Positions 18,981 through 27,546 of a stretch of 64,000 nt of DNA are shown piece by piece. Each line of letters begins with the position of its first letter. The stretch's first letter is position 1. The notes beneath the pieces are model-generated. The model was not told the DNA's origin and did no database searches. It was given only the letters and a program-made list of their open reading frames with translations. Source of the stretch: a bacterium (GTDB lineage: Bacteria > Myxococcota_A > Bradymonadia > UBA7976 > UBA1532); assembly GCA_030427205.1 (NCBI GenBank), contig JAUHXC010000026.1:62001-126000 (forward strand). The letters are read 5' to 3'. The position numbers and the translations under genes are program-made.

Positions 18981-20296
18981 TTCTCGTCCTCGAACGGGTC
19001 GTCGCCGGGTACCGCCGCCGGCGTCGGGCTCGGGGTCGGCTCCGCCGCTGCGGGCGGGGGTGACGCGGGCTGCGGCGGCGGCGCCTTGGGGGCGCTGCGC
19101 TGCTGGGCGGCACGCTTCTGCTCGACCTCGATACGTTTGCTCGCCTCGCCGATGTACTCGTCTATCGGATCGTCGGCCGGACGCGCCCCGGCAGTCTGCT
19201 TGTAGCGTTCGAAAAACGCAAGCGAGCGCTCCAGCCGCGCCACGGCGGCCATCTGCGGCAGCTGGCCGTCGAGGTAGAGGATGCCGAGGTTGTAGAGCAC
19301 GTCCGGATCGCGGGGGGCCTGGGCCAGCGCCGCCTGCAGCGCGGTGTCGGCCTCGGCGAAGCGCTGCTGGCCCTTGAGCGCGTTGCCCAGGTTGATGCGG
19401 GCGGCGAGCATGTCGGGCCAGCGGGCGAGGGCCTTGCGGAACTGGGCTTCGGCGCCGACGAAGTCGCCGGCGGCGTGGTAGACGAGGCCCAGGTTGTTGT
19501 GCACCTCGGGGCTGCCCCCGCCCGGCAGGCGGCTGGCCTCTTCGAGCGCGAGCCGGGCCTTGAGGTCTTCGCCCAGCGCCTGATGGGCCAGGGCCTTGCG
19601 CAGCAGTACCTCGGGGTCGTCGGGGTCGATGGCCCGGGCGTTCTTGAGGATGGCCACCGCCAGCTCGTGGCGGCCCTGGTCGTGATAGGCCCAGGCGAGG
19701 TTGATCATCGCCGGCACGTTCTTCTCGTCGTCCCGCAGCACCGCCTTGCTGTCGGCCTCGACCCGATCGACCTCGCGATCGGCGTCGAGCCGCAGGCGGT
19801 TGAGCGCGTTCTGCAGCGATGGGCTGTCGCTGGCTTGCGCCAGCTGGCGGCGGGCGAGCTCGAGGGCGCCGTCGGCGTCGCCGGCCCGCAGGCGCAGGCG
19901 GCCGAGAGCGATCACCGCGGGGCCGAAGTCGGTGCGCGCGCCGAGGGCGTCCCGGTAGTGGCGGCGGGCGTCGTCGGCGCGACCGCGCCACTCGGCGAGC
20001 ACGCCGAGGTCGTAGTGGGCTTCGGCCAGCCCGCGGTCGAGGGTCAGCGCCTGCCGGAAGCGGGCTTCGGCGCCGGCCAGATCGCCGCGGGCGGCGGCGG
20101 CCTTGCCGTCGGCGAGCACGGCGTCGGTGTCGATGGCCGGTGGCGGCGGGGCGGGAGCCGCGGGCGCGGCGGGCGCCGTCGGTGCGGGCGCGGGGGCGGA
20201 CGCGCCGGCAGGCTCGGGCTTGGGGGCCGGGCCGCCGCAGCCGGCGAGCGCGACGAGGGCGGCGCCGAGCCCGAGTACCGTCCATCGAGGGCTCAT
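18977..20296 (-). CDS. TPR lipoprotein (GltE/AglT-like)
   Basis: A 439-residue outer-membrane lipoprotein (lipobox LAGC, C20) with a Pro/Ala linker, then about eight tetratricopeptide repeats between residues 55 and 360 (ARGDLAGAEARFRQAL, NLAWAYHDQGRHELAVAILK, NNLGLVYHAAGDFVGAEAQFRKAL), and a Pro-rich acidic tail. The TPR lipoprotein next to a giant TPR protein and near an Agl-type motor is the arrangement of GltE/AglT. The gene overlaps both neighbours by ATGA. It probably scaffolds the outer-membrane side of the machine. Confidence 0.85.
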   Translation of the reverse strand: MSPRWTVLGLGAALVALAGCGGPAPKPEPAGASAPAPAPTAPAAPAAPAPPPPAIDTDAVLADGKAAAARGDLAGAEARFRQALTLDRGLAEAHYDLGVLAEWRGRADDARRHYRDALGARTDFGPAVIALGRLRLRAGDADGALELARRQLAQASDSPSLQNALNRLRLDADREVDRVEADSKAVLRDDEKNVPAMINLAWAYHDQGRHELAVAILKNARAIDPDDPEVLLRKALAHQALGEDLKARLALEEASRLPGGGSPEVHNNLGLVYHAAGDFVGAEAQFRKALARWPDMLAARINLGNALKGQQRFAEADTALQAALAQAPRDPDVLYNLGILYLDGQLPQMAAVARLERSLAFFERYKQTAGARPADDPIDEYIGEASKRIEVEQKRAAQQRSAPKAPPPQPASPPPAAAEPTPSPTPAAVPGDDPFEDEK

Positions 20297-23200
20297 TTCT
20301 CGTCCTCGAGCGGCGCGAGCGGGTCGGCCGGTGGCGTCGGGGCGGTCGGCGCAGGCGCGGCGGGGTTCGCCGCGGAGAGCGCGGGCGGCCCGAGCAGCCG
20401 CGGCGGGCTGAGCTGACGGGTCGCCGGCACCCGCCGCTCCTGCTTGAAGAGCGGGTAGTCCGACGGCTTGTACTTGTTGAGCGCCTGCAGGATGCGCCGG
20501 GTCCAGGCGTTGGTCACCCGGAACTCGCGGGCCTTGTCGAAGGCCTGCTCGTAGCGCTTGACCGCTTCGTCTTCGATGGGCAGCGCGATGTCTTCGAGCG
20601 TCGTGCGGTAGACGTCCTGCTCGTCCTCGGAGAGGCTGTCGGGGATCGGCGCCTCGTACAGCCGCTCGGCGAAGATCTGATAGATGTGCCCCAGCCGGTA
20701 GAAGGCGGCGAGGTTCCACTCGAAAGCCTTGTACGGCAGCACCTCGGCGTAGGCCGCGTTGAGCGCCTTGATGCGCGCCTGCATGTCGGTCAGCGTCTTC
20801 TTCTGGCGCGGCAGCGTGCCCTTCAACTCGAGCGCCCGGTAGGACTCGAAGTCGTCCTCGACGAGTTCGAAGACCGCCTCGGCGGGATAACGGGCTTCGA
20901 AGGTGCCCGGCTCCATGCCCCGGCTGTCGAAGGCCTCGATCACCCGCTGCCAGCCGGCGCGGGCCCGCCGGGTGCGGCCGGCCTTCTCGTGGATGCGGGC
21001 GATGGCGGCCAGCCCTTCGACGACCCGGGCGTTCTGCTCGTCGTCGTCGCCATAGCGCTCGACGAAGGTGTCGTAGATCCGGATCTGCTGCTTGGGGTTC
21101 TCGAGCTTCTCGTAGACCCGCGCTGCCCGATAGAAGGTCTCGGCGGTGTCGTCCCGGTCGGGGAACAGCGCGGCGTAGCGCTCGTAGGCCTTGGCCGCCT
21201 TCTCGTACTGCTGGGTCTGCTCGAGCAGCCGCGCGGCCTGATACAGCGAGTCGGCCCGCTTGTCGAAGTCGGGGAACCGGTCGACGAGGGTCAGGTGGGT
21301 CTCGATGGCCTTGGCGAAGTCGTAGAACCGCTCGGCGTTGATGCCGACCCGGAAGAGCGCGTTCTCGGCGAACTCGCTGTCGCCGTGCTCGCGGAAGATG
21401 CGCTCGTAGGTGCGCGTCGCCGATTCGAAGCGGCGGGTCTTTTCGTAGGCCACCGCGGCGTTGTTGAGCGCGGCGGCGGCGAAGCGGTTGCCCGGGTTCT
21501 CCTCGACGAGCCGGATGTACTCGGCGGCGGCCTCGTCGTATTTCTGCGCCGCGAAGAGCTGCTCGGCCTCTTTGAACAGCGCGCCGACCTTGAGGGTGCG
21601 GATCTCGTCGTCGAACTCCCGGCCGAGGCCGGCTTCGGCGATGATCTCGGCCCACTCGGCCATCTTCTTCCAGTCGTTGGCCCGGCGGAACGTCTCGATG
21701 ATGTTGTTGGCGGCGTACTTGGCGACCTCGCTCTCGGGGAACCGCTGGATCAACCAGCTGAACCACTTCCGGGCGTTGTCGAAGTGCTGGTAGTCGAACC
21801 AGGTCTCGCCGGCCTTGTAGGCCACCACCGGCAGCCGGTCGGGGTTGTCGGGGTTCGACAGCCCCTGGTCGATATACGTCTCGCGGGCCCCGATCAGGGC
21901 CGCGACCGCCTCGGGGATCTGCTCGGGCACGATCTCGATGATGCCCTGGGGGCCGCCTTCGTCGGCCGCGTCGGCCTCCTCGGGCGGCTCTTCCTCGGCC
22001 CCTTCGGGCTCGGCGCCGGTCAGCGAGGGCTTGGGCTCGATGCGGCCCTGCTCGATCATCTCGCCGACGGCCTTCTCGTGGGCCGCGATGGCCGAGAAAC
22101 CGGCCAGCTCGCGGTATTTCACGCCATCGGGGTCGTCGCGCACCACGGCGTACTGCCCGGCGGCTTCGACGAAGCGCTCGGCGTAGTACAAACATTCGGC
22201 GAAGAAGAAGCCGAGCTCGTAGGCGTTCTCCGAGCCGGGATACTGTTTGAGGTAGTTGTCGTAGGCCACCGCGGCCAGCCGGTACTCCTTCTCGGCGTCG
22301 GCGGCCGCGTCGGCGTCGCCTTCCTCGCCGGCGACTCGCAGGTCCTGCGCCCGGGCGTGATGCCAGGTGGCGGCGGTGATGAGCGCGTTCTCCATGAGCG
22401 TCGCCGCCGCCGCCAGGGCGACCTCGTCGCCGGCGTTGGCCAGCCGCCACTGGCTGCCGTCGCCGTATTCGGCCACCAGTCGAGCCCGCTCGGCGAAGGC
22501 CTCGTCGGTGCGCTGCAGCCGCTCGAAGGCCTCGATCAGCTGTCCGTGCAGGGCCGGGTTCTGCGGGTCGAGCGGGAACTGGGCGAAGAGGTGACGGATG
22601 ATGGCGATGGCGTCCCGATAGCGGGCGTTCTCCACCAGCACGCCGGCGACCGAGCGCAAGACCTCGACGTCGTAGGGGCGCTGGCCGTCGGTGTACTTGA
22701 GCACCCGCTGGACGCCGGCCTCGGCGTCGGGCTCGCCGTCGCTGTCCCAGTCTTCTTCCTGCAGCGAGATCGCGAGGTACTCGATGGCCTCGGCCCGCAG
22801 GTCGGAGCCGGTGCCCGTCTTGCGCGCCTTGTCGTCGCTGAATTCGACGATCTCGCGGAAGCGGGCGATGGCCTGCTCGTATTCGTCGAGGCGGTAGTGG
22901 GTCCAGGCGAGCTTGTAGAGCGCTTTGTCGTAGTAGGGGGTGTCGGGGTAGTCGAGCACCCGGCGATAGGCGTCCATCGCCTCGGGCAGCGCGGCGTTCT
23001 CGAAGTGGTATTCGCCGATGCGGGTCCAGGTCTCGGCGGCGAAGCGGCTCTCGGGGAAGCGCTGCACCAGGGTATCGAACGCGCGAAAGGCGGCGTCGCC
23101 CTGGCCGGTCTCGGTCCGGCAGTAGCCCAGCAGATACAGCGCCCCGTCGGCGTTGCGGTCGTCGGGGTAGCGATCGAGCAGCTGCTCGAAGAGGGCGATG

Positions 23201-23829
23201 GTGCGGCTGTAGTCCTGCAGCGGCTCGGGGCCCGGCTCCTGCTCGGCGGCGAGGGCGGTGTCGTAGGCGTCGAGCGCGGTCACGTAGGCGTCGTTGGACT
23301 TCTCGAAGTGCAGTTCGGCCAGCCGGAAGAGGGTGTCGGGGGTGAAGCGGCGGTCGTCGGGGAACCGGGCGAGGAAGGCTTCGAATTGCTGGATCGCGTC
23401 GTCGCGGCGTTTGCGCTCTTCTTCGATCAGCGCGACGACGTTCTGCTCGTAGCGCCGGTCGATGGCCCGGCCGCGCCGCGTCTTGCGGTGCTCGAGCAGC
23501 CGCTGCATGTCGTCGCGATAGGCTTCGGCCTCGGCGGCGTACTTCTCCAGCTCGTCGGCGAGCTGGCGCGCGGCCGGCGGCCAGTCGGCCCGCGGGTCGG
23601 CGGGCTCGGCGCTCTCCGCGGACGCGGCGCCCTCGTCCGTCGTCTCTGCGTCTGCTTTGGCGGCTGGATCGGCGGCCGTCGAGTCGGCTTCGCCTTCATC
23701 GGCGGCCTCGGCCGCGGCGTCCGACGGGGCCTTGGGGGTCGGCTGGCCCGCCGCCGGCGGCGCGGCTGGCGTCGAGCCGGCCCACAGCACGCCGAGCAGC
23801 GCCCACAGGGACACCCGGCGGCGGCTCAC
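20293..23829 (-). CDS. Giant periplasmic TPR protein (GltD/AgnA-like)
   Basis: A 1178-residue exported protein: signal peptide (about 1-24), an Ala/Glu/Asp-rich low-complexity segment (about 30-85), then TPR-type repeats almost to the end (for example FDTLVQRFPESRFAAETWTR and AYRRVLDYPDTPYYDKALYK). A second acidic linker lies near residue 600. The conserved end NAWTRRILQALNKYKPSDYPL resembles GltD-type proteins. The start is GTG at 23829, which overlaps the previous stop by four bases. The protein is long enough to span the periplasm and is likely a scaffold of the envelope machine. Confidence 0.87.
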   Translation of the reverse strand: MSRRRVSLWALLGVLWAGSTPAAPPAAGQPTPKAPSDAAAEAADEGEADSTAADPAAKADAETTDEGAASAESAEPADPRADWPPAARQLADELEKYAAEAEAYRDDMQRLLEHRKTRRGRAIDRRYEQNVVALIEEERKRRDDAIQQFEAFLARFPDDRRFTPDTLFRLAELHFEKSNDAYVTALDAYDTALAAEQEPGPEPLQDYSRTIALFEQLLDRYPDDRNADGALYLLGYCRTETGQGDAAFRAFDTLVQRFPESRFAAETWTRIGEYHFENAALPEAMDAYRRVLDYPDTPYYDKALYKLAWTHYRLDEYEQAIARFREIVEFSDDKARKTGTGSDLRAEAIEYLAISLQEEDWDSDGEPDAEAGVQRVLKYTDGQRPYDVEVLRSVAGVLVENARYRDAIAIIRHLFAQFPLDPQNPALHGQLIEAFERLQRTDEAFAERARLVAEYGDGSQWRLANAGDEVALAAAATLMENALITAATWHHARAQDLRVAGEEGDADAAADAEKEYRLAAVAYDNYLKQYPGSENAYELGFFFAECLYYAERFVEAAGQYAVVRDDPDGVKYRELAGFSAIAAHEKAVGEMIEQGRIEPKPSLTGAEPEGAEEEPPEEADAADEGGPQGIIEIVPEQIPEAVAALIGARETYIDQGLSNPDNPDRLPVVAYKAGETWFDYQHFDNARKWFSWLIQRFPESEVAKYAANNIIETFRRANDWKKMAEWAEIIAEAGLGREFDDEIRTLKVGALFKEAEQLFAAQKYDEAAAEYIRLVEENPGNRFAAAALNNAAVAYEKTRRFESATRTYERIFREHGDSEFAENALFRVGINAERFYDFAKAIETHLTLVDRFPDFDKRADSLYQAARLLEQTQQYEKAAKAYERYAALFPDRDDTAETFYRAARVYEKLENPKQQIRIYDTFVERYGDDDEQNARVVEGLAAIARIHEKAGRTRRARAGWQRVIEAFDSRGMEPGTFEARYPAEAVFELVEDDFESYRALELKGTLPRQKKTLTDMQARIKALNAAYAEVLPYKAFEWNLAAFYRLGHIYQIFAERLYEAPIPDSLSEDEQDVYRTTLEDIALPIEDEAVKRYEQAFDKAREFRVTNAWTRRILQALNKYKPSDYPLFKQERRVPATRQLSPPRLLGPPALSAANPAAPAPTAPTPPADPLAPLEDEK

Positions 23830-24455
23830 CCGCCGGTCTCCGGGCCGAGATCTTCGATGGTGTCTTCGAAGCGGATGTCGGGCCGGTCTTCCAGGCTGCG
23901 GGTCGCCCCGCCCTTCTCGTAGCCCACCGCTTCGACCCGGATGCGCTTGCCCTCGCCGATGTTGAAGGTGTGCGACGAGCGCAGGGTGAAGACGTAGCTC
24001 TCGAGATAGCTGAAGACCCCGAAGCCGTTGCCCCGGTAGATCATCAAGGCGTCGAGGGTGTGGTCGCCGGGCACGAGCGCGTCGGCGTGCACCGGGATGG
24101 CCGTTTCGTCGTCCAGCGGGCCTTCGTCGGCGGTGCGTTCGAAGATGGGGGTGCCGTCGAGGCGGTAGGCCACCTTCTCGAGGGTGAAGCTCGACCCCAT
24201 CTCGTTGCGGTGCACGACCTCGATGTACGCCCCGGCGATCGCGCTCTGGCGCACGGCGGCGTCGAGCACCGTCAGCCGGGCGCGGGTGCGGAAGACCTCG
24301 TCCTTGAGCGTCGCGACCCGCGCCTCGAGCGCCCCGATCTGCTGCCGATAGTCACCGGGCGCGGCCGCGGCGGGGGCCGGCGGCGCGGTCGGCGCAGGCT
24401 GGGCGAGGGCGGTCCCGAAGAGCAGCCACACGAGCGGCCACATACGTGCAGTCAT
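23826..24455 (-). CDS. Exported coiled-coil protein, first gene of the TPR operon
   Basis: A 209-residue protein with a signal peptide (MTARMWPLVWLLFGTALAQP), a Pro/Ala linker, a short coiled coil (about 46-75, IGALEARVATLKDEVFRT) and a compact beta-rich C-terminal domain starting near AYIEVVHRNEMG. That domain ends with VGYEKGGATRSLEDRPDIRF. It opens the four-gene operon in which every junction is a four-base overlap. An ATG at 24443 is an alternative start. No named family is recognised; the place in the operon suggests a periplasmic partner of the giant TPR protein. Confidence 0.8.
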   Translation of the reverse strand: MTARMWPLVWLLFGTALAQPAPTAPPAPAAAAPGDYRQQIGALEARVATLKDEVFRTRARLTVLDAAVRQSAIAGAYIEVVHRNEMGSSFTLEKVAYRLDGTPIFERTADEGPLDDETAIPVHADALVPGDHTLDALMIYRGNGFGVFSYLESYVFTLRSSHTFNIGEGKRIRVEAVGYEKGGATRSLEDRPDIRFEDTIEDLGPETGG

Positions 24456-24461
24456 GCATCG

Positions 24462-24491
24462 CCTGTAGCACGCTCGACCGGATGCCGTCAA
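24462..24491 (-). promoter_or_regulatory. Possible promoter of the TPR operon
   Basis: On the minus strand TTGACG (24491-24486) and TACAGG (24467-24462) are 18 bp apart. The -10 box ends six bases before the ATG at 24455, which would give a leaderless mRNA. The -10 match is only three of six. Confidence 0.35.
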
Positions 24492-24546
24492 TATCGGGCG
24501 CCGGCTGTTGGTCGGTGATTGTGTATGTATTACAGGGGGTTGACGG

Positions 24547-25569
24547 CTACCAGTCGTCGACTTCGCCCCAGCGGCCCGAGCGGTTCAGCGTATCGGCGAT
24601 GGCCTTGCGCAGCGCGTCGAGGCCGTCGCCGGTCACCGCCGAGATGGGGATGATGTCGGGCAGCTCGAGCTCGGCCTGCAGATCGTCGAGCTGCTCGCGC
24701 ACGTCGGGCCGGTCGCATTGGGAGAGCACCACGATGTACGGCCGATCGAGCAGCGCCGGGTCGTAGCGGCCCAGCTCGCGGCGCAGAGCCCGGAAGTCGC
24801 CCGCCGGGTCGCGCTCGGGGTCGTAGTCCTGCGTGATCAGGAAGACGAACAGCGCGGTGCGCTCGATGTGGCGCAGGAACTGATGCCCCAGGCCGGCCCC
24901 GTCGGCGGCGCCCTCGATGAGGCCCGGCATATCGGCGACGACGTAGCTGCGGTCGACGTCCACCGAGACGACGCCCAGGTTGGGCACCAGGGTGGTGAAC
25001 GGATAGCCGGCGATCTTGGGCTTGGCCCGGCTGATGCGGCTGATCAGCGTCGACTTGCCGGCGTTGGGGAAGCCCACCAGGCCCACGTCGGCCAGCAGCT
25101 TCAGCTCGAGCCGGACGTTGCGCTCTTCCCCGGGGCGGCCCGGCTGCGCAAAGTCGGGCGTGCGTCGGGACGGGGTCGCGAACGATGCGTTGCCCCGGCC
25201 GCCGATACCCCCGCGGGCGAGCACGTAGCGCTGGTCGGGCTCGAGCAGGTCGACGATCAACGCGTCGGTCTCGGCGTCGTAGGCTTGGGTACCCACCGGG
25301 ACGCGCAGCACGATCGCCTGCCCGTCGGCGCCGGTCATGTTCTGCCGATCGCCAGGGCGGCCGTTCTGCGCGTTGTAGCGGCGCTTGTAGCGCAGGTCGA
25401 GCAGCGTGGCGAGGTTGGGATCGGCGTGCAGCACGACGTCACCGCCGCGGCCGCCGTCGCCGCCGTCGGGCCCACCGCGGGGCACGTACTTCTCGCGGCG
25501 GTAGCTGACTGCGCCGGCCCCGCCGTTGCCCGAGCGGACTTCGATGCGGGCTTCGTCGATGAACTTCAC
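24547..25569 (-). CDS. obgE: Obg GTPase (ObgE/CgtA)
   Basis: A 340-residue GTPase involved in 50S ribosome assembly and stress control. It has the glycine-rich OBG fold (about 1-158, with GGDGGRGGDV), the G1 motif GFPNAGKS, G2 and G3 (FTTLVPNLG, DMPGLIEGA), and a G4 variant (SQCD instead of NKxD), followed by a short C-terminus without the acidic tail of E. coli ObgE. The GTG at 25569 is chosen because AGGAG lies seven bases upstream and the protein then opens MKFIDEARIEV as Obg proteins do. It ends the classic rplU-rpmA-obgE operon. Confidence 0.95.
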   Translation of the reverse strand: MKFIDEARIEVRSGNGGAGAVSYRREKYVPRGGPDGGDGGRGGDVVLHADPNLATLLDLRYKRRYNAQNGRPGDRQNMTGADGQAIVLRVPVGTQAYDAETDALIVDLLEPDQRYVLARGGIGGRGNASFATPSRRTPDFAQPGRPGEERNVRLELKLLADVGLVGFPNAGKSTLISRISRAKPKIAGYPFTTLVPNLGVVSVDVDRSYVVADMPGLIEGAADGAGLGHQFLRHIERTALFVFLITQDYDPERDPAGDFRALRRELGRYDPALLDRPYIVVLSQCDRPDVREQLDDLQAELELPDIIPISAVTGDGLDALRKAIADTLNRSGRWGEVDDW

Positions 25570-25664
25570 CGGATGCTCCTGGCGATCACGCCGGACGCGC
25601 ACCGGAGGACCGGCGGGGCAGGCAAGTCGGGCCGGGCGGGAGCGCGCGGGGCTCCCCGGGCGAT

Positions 25665-25928
25665 TCAGCCCGCGGCCTCGGCGTAGACCGATACCTTCTT
25701 CTTGTCGCGGCCCTTGCGCTCGAACTTGACGTAGCCGTCGGTGAGCGCGAACAGGGTGTAGTCCCGGCCCAGCCCGACGTTCTCGCCGGGGTGGAAGTGG
25801 GTGCCGCACTGGCGGACGAGGATGTTGCCCGCCTTCACCTGCTGGCCGTCGAAGCGCTTGACGCCGCGGCGCTTGGCGTTGGAGTCGCGGCCGTTACGGG
25901 TGCTGCCCTGGCCTTTCTTGTGAGCCAT
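25665..25928 (-). CDS. rpmA: 50S ribosomal protein L27
   Basis: An 87-residue ribosomal protein whose N-terminal arm reaches the peptidyl transferase centre. The start MAHKKGQGSTRNGRDS is the bacterial L27 signature, without the cleavable extension seen in Firmicutes. AGGAG lies upstream of the ATG. It is the middle gene between rplU and obgE. Confidence 0.98.
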   Translation of the reverse strand: MAHKKGQGSTRNGRDSNAKRRGVKRFDGQQVKAGNILVRQCGTHFHPGENVGLGRDYTLFALTDGYVKFERKGRDKKKVSVYAEAAG

Positions 25929-25979
25929 CTCGGATTCTCCTCGGGAGGGCCGGCGGTCGCGCCGCCGGATCGGCGTCGA

Positions 25980-26291
25980 TCAGGCGCTGATGCCGGTGAT
26001 CTTCAGCTCGGTGAACGCCTGCCGGTGCCCCTGCTTCTTGTGGTAGCCCTTCCGGCGCTTCTTCTTGAAGACGATGATCTTCTTGGCCCGACCCTGACGC
26101 ACGATCCGTGCGTCGACGGCCGCCCCCTCGACGGTGGGCTTGCCGATGCGGGTCTCGCCCTCACCGCCGACGAGCAGCACGGTATCGAGCCGCACGCTGT
26201 CGCCCTGCTCACCGTCGAGCTTCTCGACGCGCAGGGTCTGGCCTTCACTGACGCGGTACTGCTTACCGCCGGTCTTGATGATCGCGTACAT
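25980..26291 (-). CDS. rplU: 50S ribosomal protein L21
   Basis: A 103-residue ribosomal protein that binds 23S rRNA. It starts MYAIIKTGGKQYRV and has the basic segment KKIIVFKKKRRKGYHKKQGHRQ of L21. The ATG at 26291 is chosen over an upstream in-frame ATG because it gives the family start and has GGAAG before it. It is the first gene of the rplU-rpmA-obgE operon, with its own strong promoter about 90 nt upstream. Confidence 0.97.
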   Translation of the reverse strand: MYAIIKTGGKQYRVSEGQTLRVEKLDGEQGDSVRLDTVLLVGGEGETRIGKPTVEGAAVDARIVRQGRAKKIIVFKKKRRKGYHKKQGHRQAFTELKITGISA

Positions 26292-26382
26292 GGAATCTTC
26301 CGTCCGTCGATGCGGCCGCGATGCGGCGCGCGTGACTGTGTCGACCGGCGCACGTCCGGCGACGGGCGGCGACGGGCGGCGA

Positions 26383-26411
26383 AGGTTAGGGTGAGTTGCG
26401 TGTCTTGTCAA
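26383..26411 (-). promoter_or_regulatory. Promoter of the rplU-rpmA-obgE operon
   Basis: On the minus strand a perfect TTGACA (26411-26406) is followed after exactly 17 bp by TAACCT (26388-26383). The expected start near 26376 gives a leader of about 85 nt with GCCGCCCGTC direct repeats. This is the best sigma-70 match in the window. Confidence 0.72.
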
Positions 26412-26441
26412 CCACGTCGACCGATCACCGGATCGATCCGA

Positions 26442-27509
26442 TCAGCGATCGGCCGTCGACGGGTCGCCGAGGCCGAGCTGACGGGCGATCGCCGGGCCAT
26501 ACGGCGGGCGCATGACGCCGTGCTCGGTGATGATTCCGTGCACCAGCGCCGCCGGGGTGACGTCGAAGGCCGGGTTCTCGACGGGCACGCCCTCGGGCAC
26601 CAGCCGGGTCGGGCCGACGTGGGTCACCTCCCGGTCGGGTCGACGCTCGATGCGGATGGCCGCGCCGCCGGCGGTGTCGGGGTCGATGCTGCTCGTCGGG
26701 CCGACGAAGTAGAACGGGATGCCGTGGTGCTTGCACAGCACCGCCAGGGCATAGGTGCCGATCTTGTTGGCGCCGTCGCCGTTGGCGGCGACCCGGTCGA
26801 AGCCGACGATCACCGCGTCGACCTCGCCCCGGGCCATCAGCCAGCCGGCCATGTTGTCGGTGATCACCGTCACCGGGACCCCGTCGCGGTGCAGCTCCCA
26901 CGCGGTGAGCCGCGAGCCCTGCAGGAAGGGGCGGGTCTCGTCGGCGTAGGCCCGCACCAGCTTGCCGTCGCGCCACGCCTGGCGGATGACCGCGGCCGCG
27001 GTGCCGTCGCCGCCGGTGGCCAGCGCGCCCGTATTGCAGTGGGTCAGCACCCGGCAGCCTTCGGCGAGCAGGGCGGCCCCGTGGCGGCCCATCGCCCCGC
27101 ACATGGCCCGGTCTTCGTCGTGGATGCTGCGCGCCTCGGATTCGAGGGCGGCGACCGCCGCGGCGCGGTCGTCGGGCAGCCCGTCGAGCCGGCGGCGCAT
27201 GCGGTCGAGGGCCCAGAACAGGTTGACGGCGGTGGGGCGCGTCGCGGCGAGCCCGGCGAACGCCGGCTCGAGCGCGACTTCGAGCGGCCCGTCGGCGGCT
27301 TGGGCGGCGAGCACCACGCCATAGGCCGCGGTGATGCCGATGGCCGGCGCCCCGCGCACGACCATGGTCGTGATGGCCTCGGCCACCGTCTGCCAGTCCG
27401 GGCAGTGCACGTAGGTCTCTTCGGTGGGCAGCTTGCGCTGGTCGATGAGGCTCAGCCCGTCGCCGCGCCACTCGATCGTGGCGAAGCCGGGGGCAGGGCT
27501 GTCTTTCAC
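26442..27509 (-). CDS. mtnA: S-methyl-5-thioribose-1-phosphate isomerase
   Basis: A 355-residue enzyme of the methionine salvage pathway that turns methylthioribose 1-phosphate into methylthioribulose 1-phosphate. It belongs to the eIF2B-like family. The MtnA hallmarks are present: VRGAPAIGI, the catalytic cysteine C158 in THCNTGALATGG, and the catalytic aspartate D238 in VGFDRVAANGD. The start is GTG at 27509 with GGAG six bases before it. No other salvage gene is nearby. Confidence 0.95.
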   Translation of the reverse strand: MKDSPAPGFATIEWRGDGLSLIDQRKLPTEETYVHCPDWQTVAEAITTMVVRGAPAIGITAAYGVVLAAQAADGPLEVALEPAFAGLAATRPTAVNLFWALDRMRRRLDGLPDDRAAAVAALESEARSIHDEDRAMCGAMGRHGAALLAEGCRVLTHCNTGALATGGDGTAAAVIRQAWRDGKLVRAYADETRPFLQGSRLTAWELHRDGVPVTVITDNMAGWLMARGEVDAVIVGFDRVAANGDGANKIGTYALAVLCKHHGIPFYFVGPTSSIDPDTAGGAAIRIERRPDREVTHVGPTRLVPEGVPVENPAFDVTPAALVHGIITEHGVMRPPYGPAIARQLGLGDPSTADR

Positions 27510-27546
27510 GGTGGACTCCGGTGGTGCCGGTCGGTCGGCGGCCCGA

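Noticed and set aside
18663..20285. 540-codon frame on the minus strand running through the TPR lipoprotein gene
   Set aside because: Only the last 105 codons form a real protein with a signal peptide; the upstream part is an Arg/Pro/Ala-rich shadow of the TPR lipoprotein gene.
19819..23922. 1367-codon open frame on the plus strand opposite the giant TPR gene
   Set aside because: It is a mirror frame of the TPR gene, whose minus-strand reading has regular TPRs, a signal peptide and overlapping neighbours.
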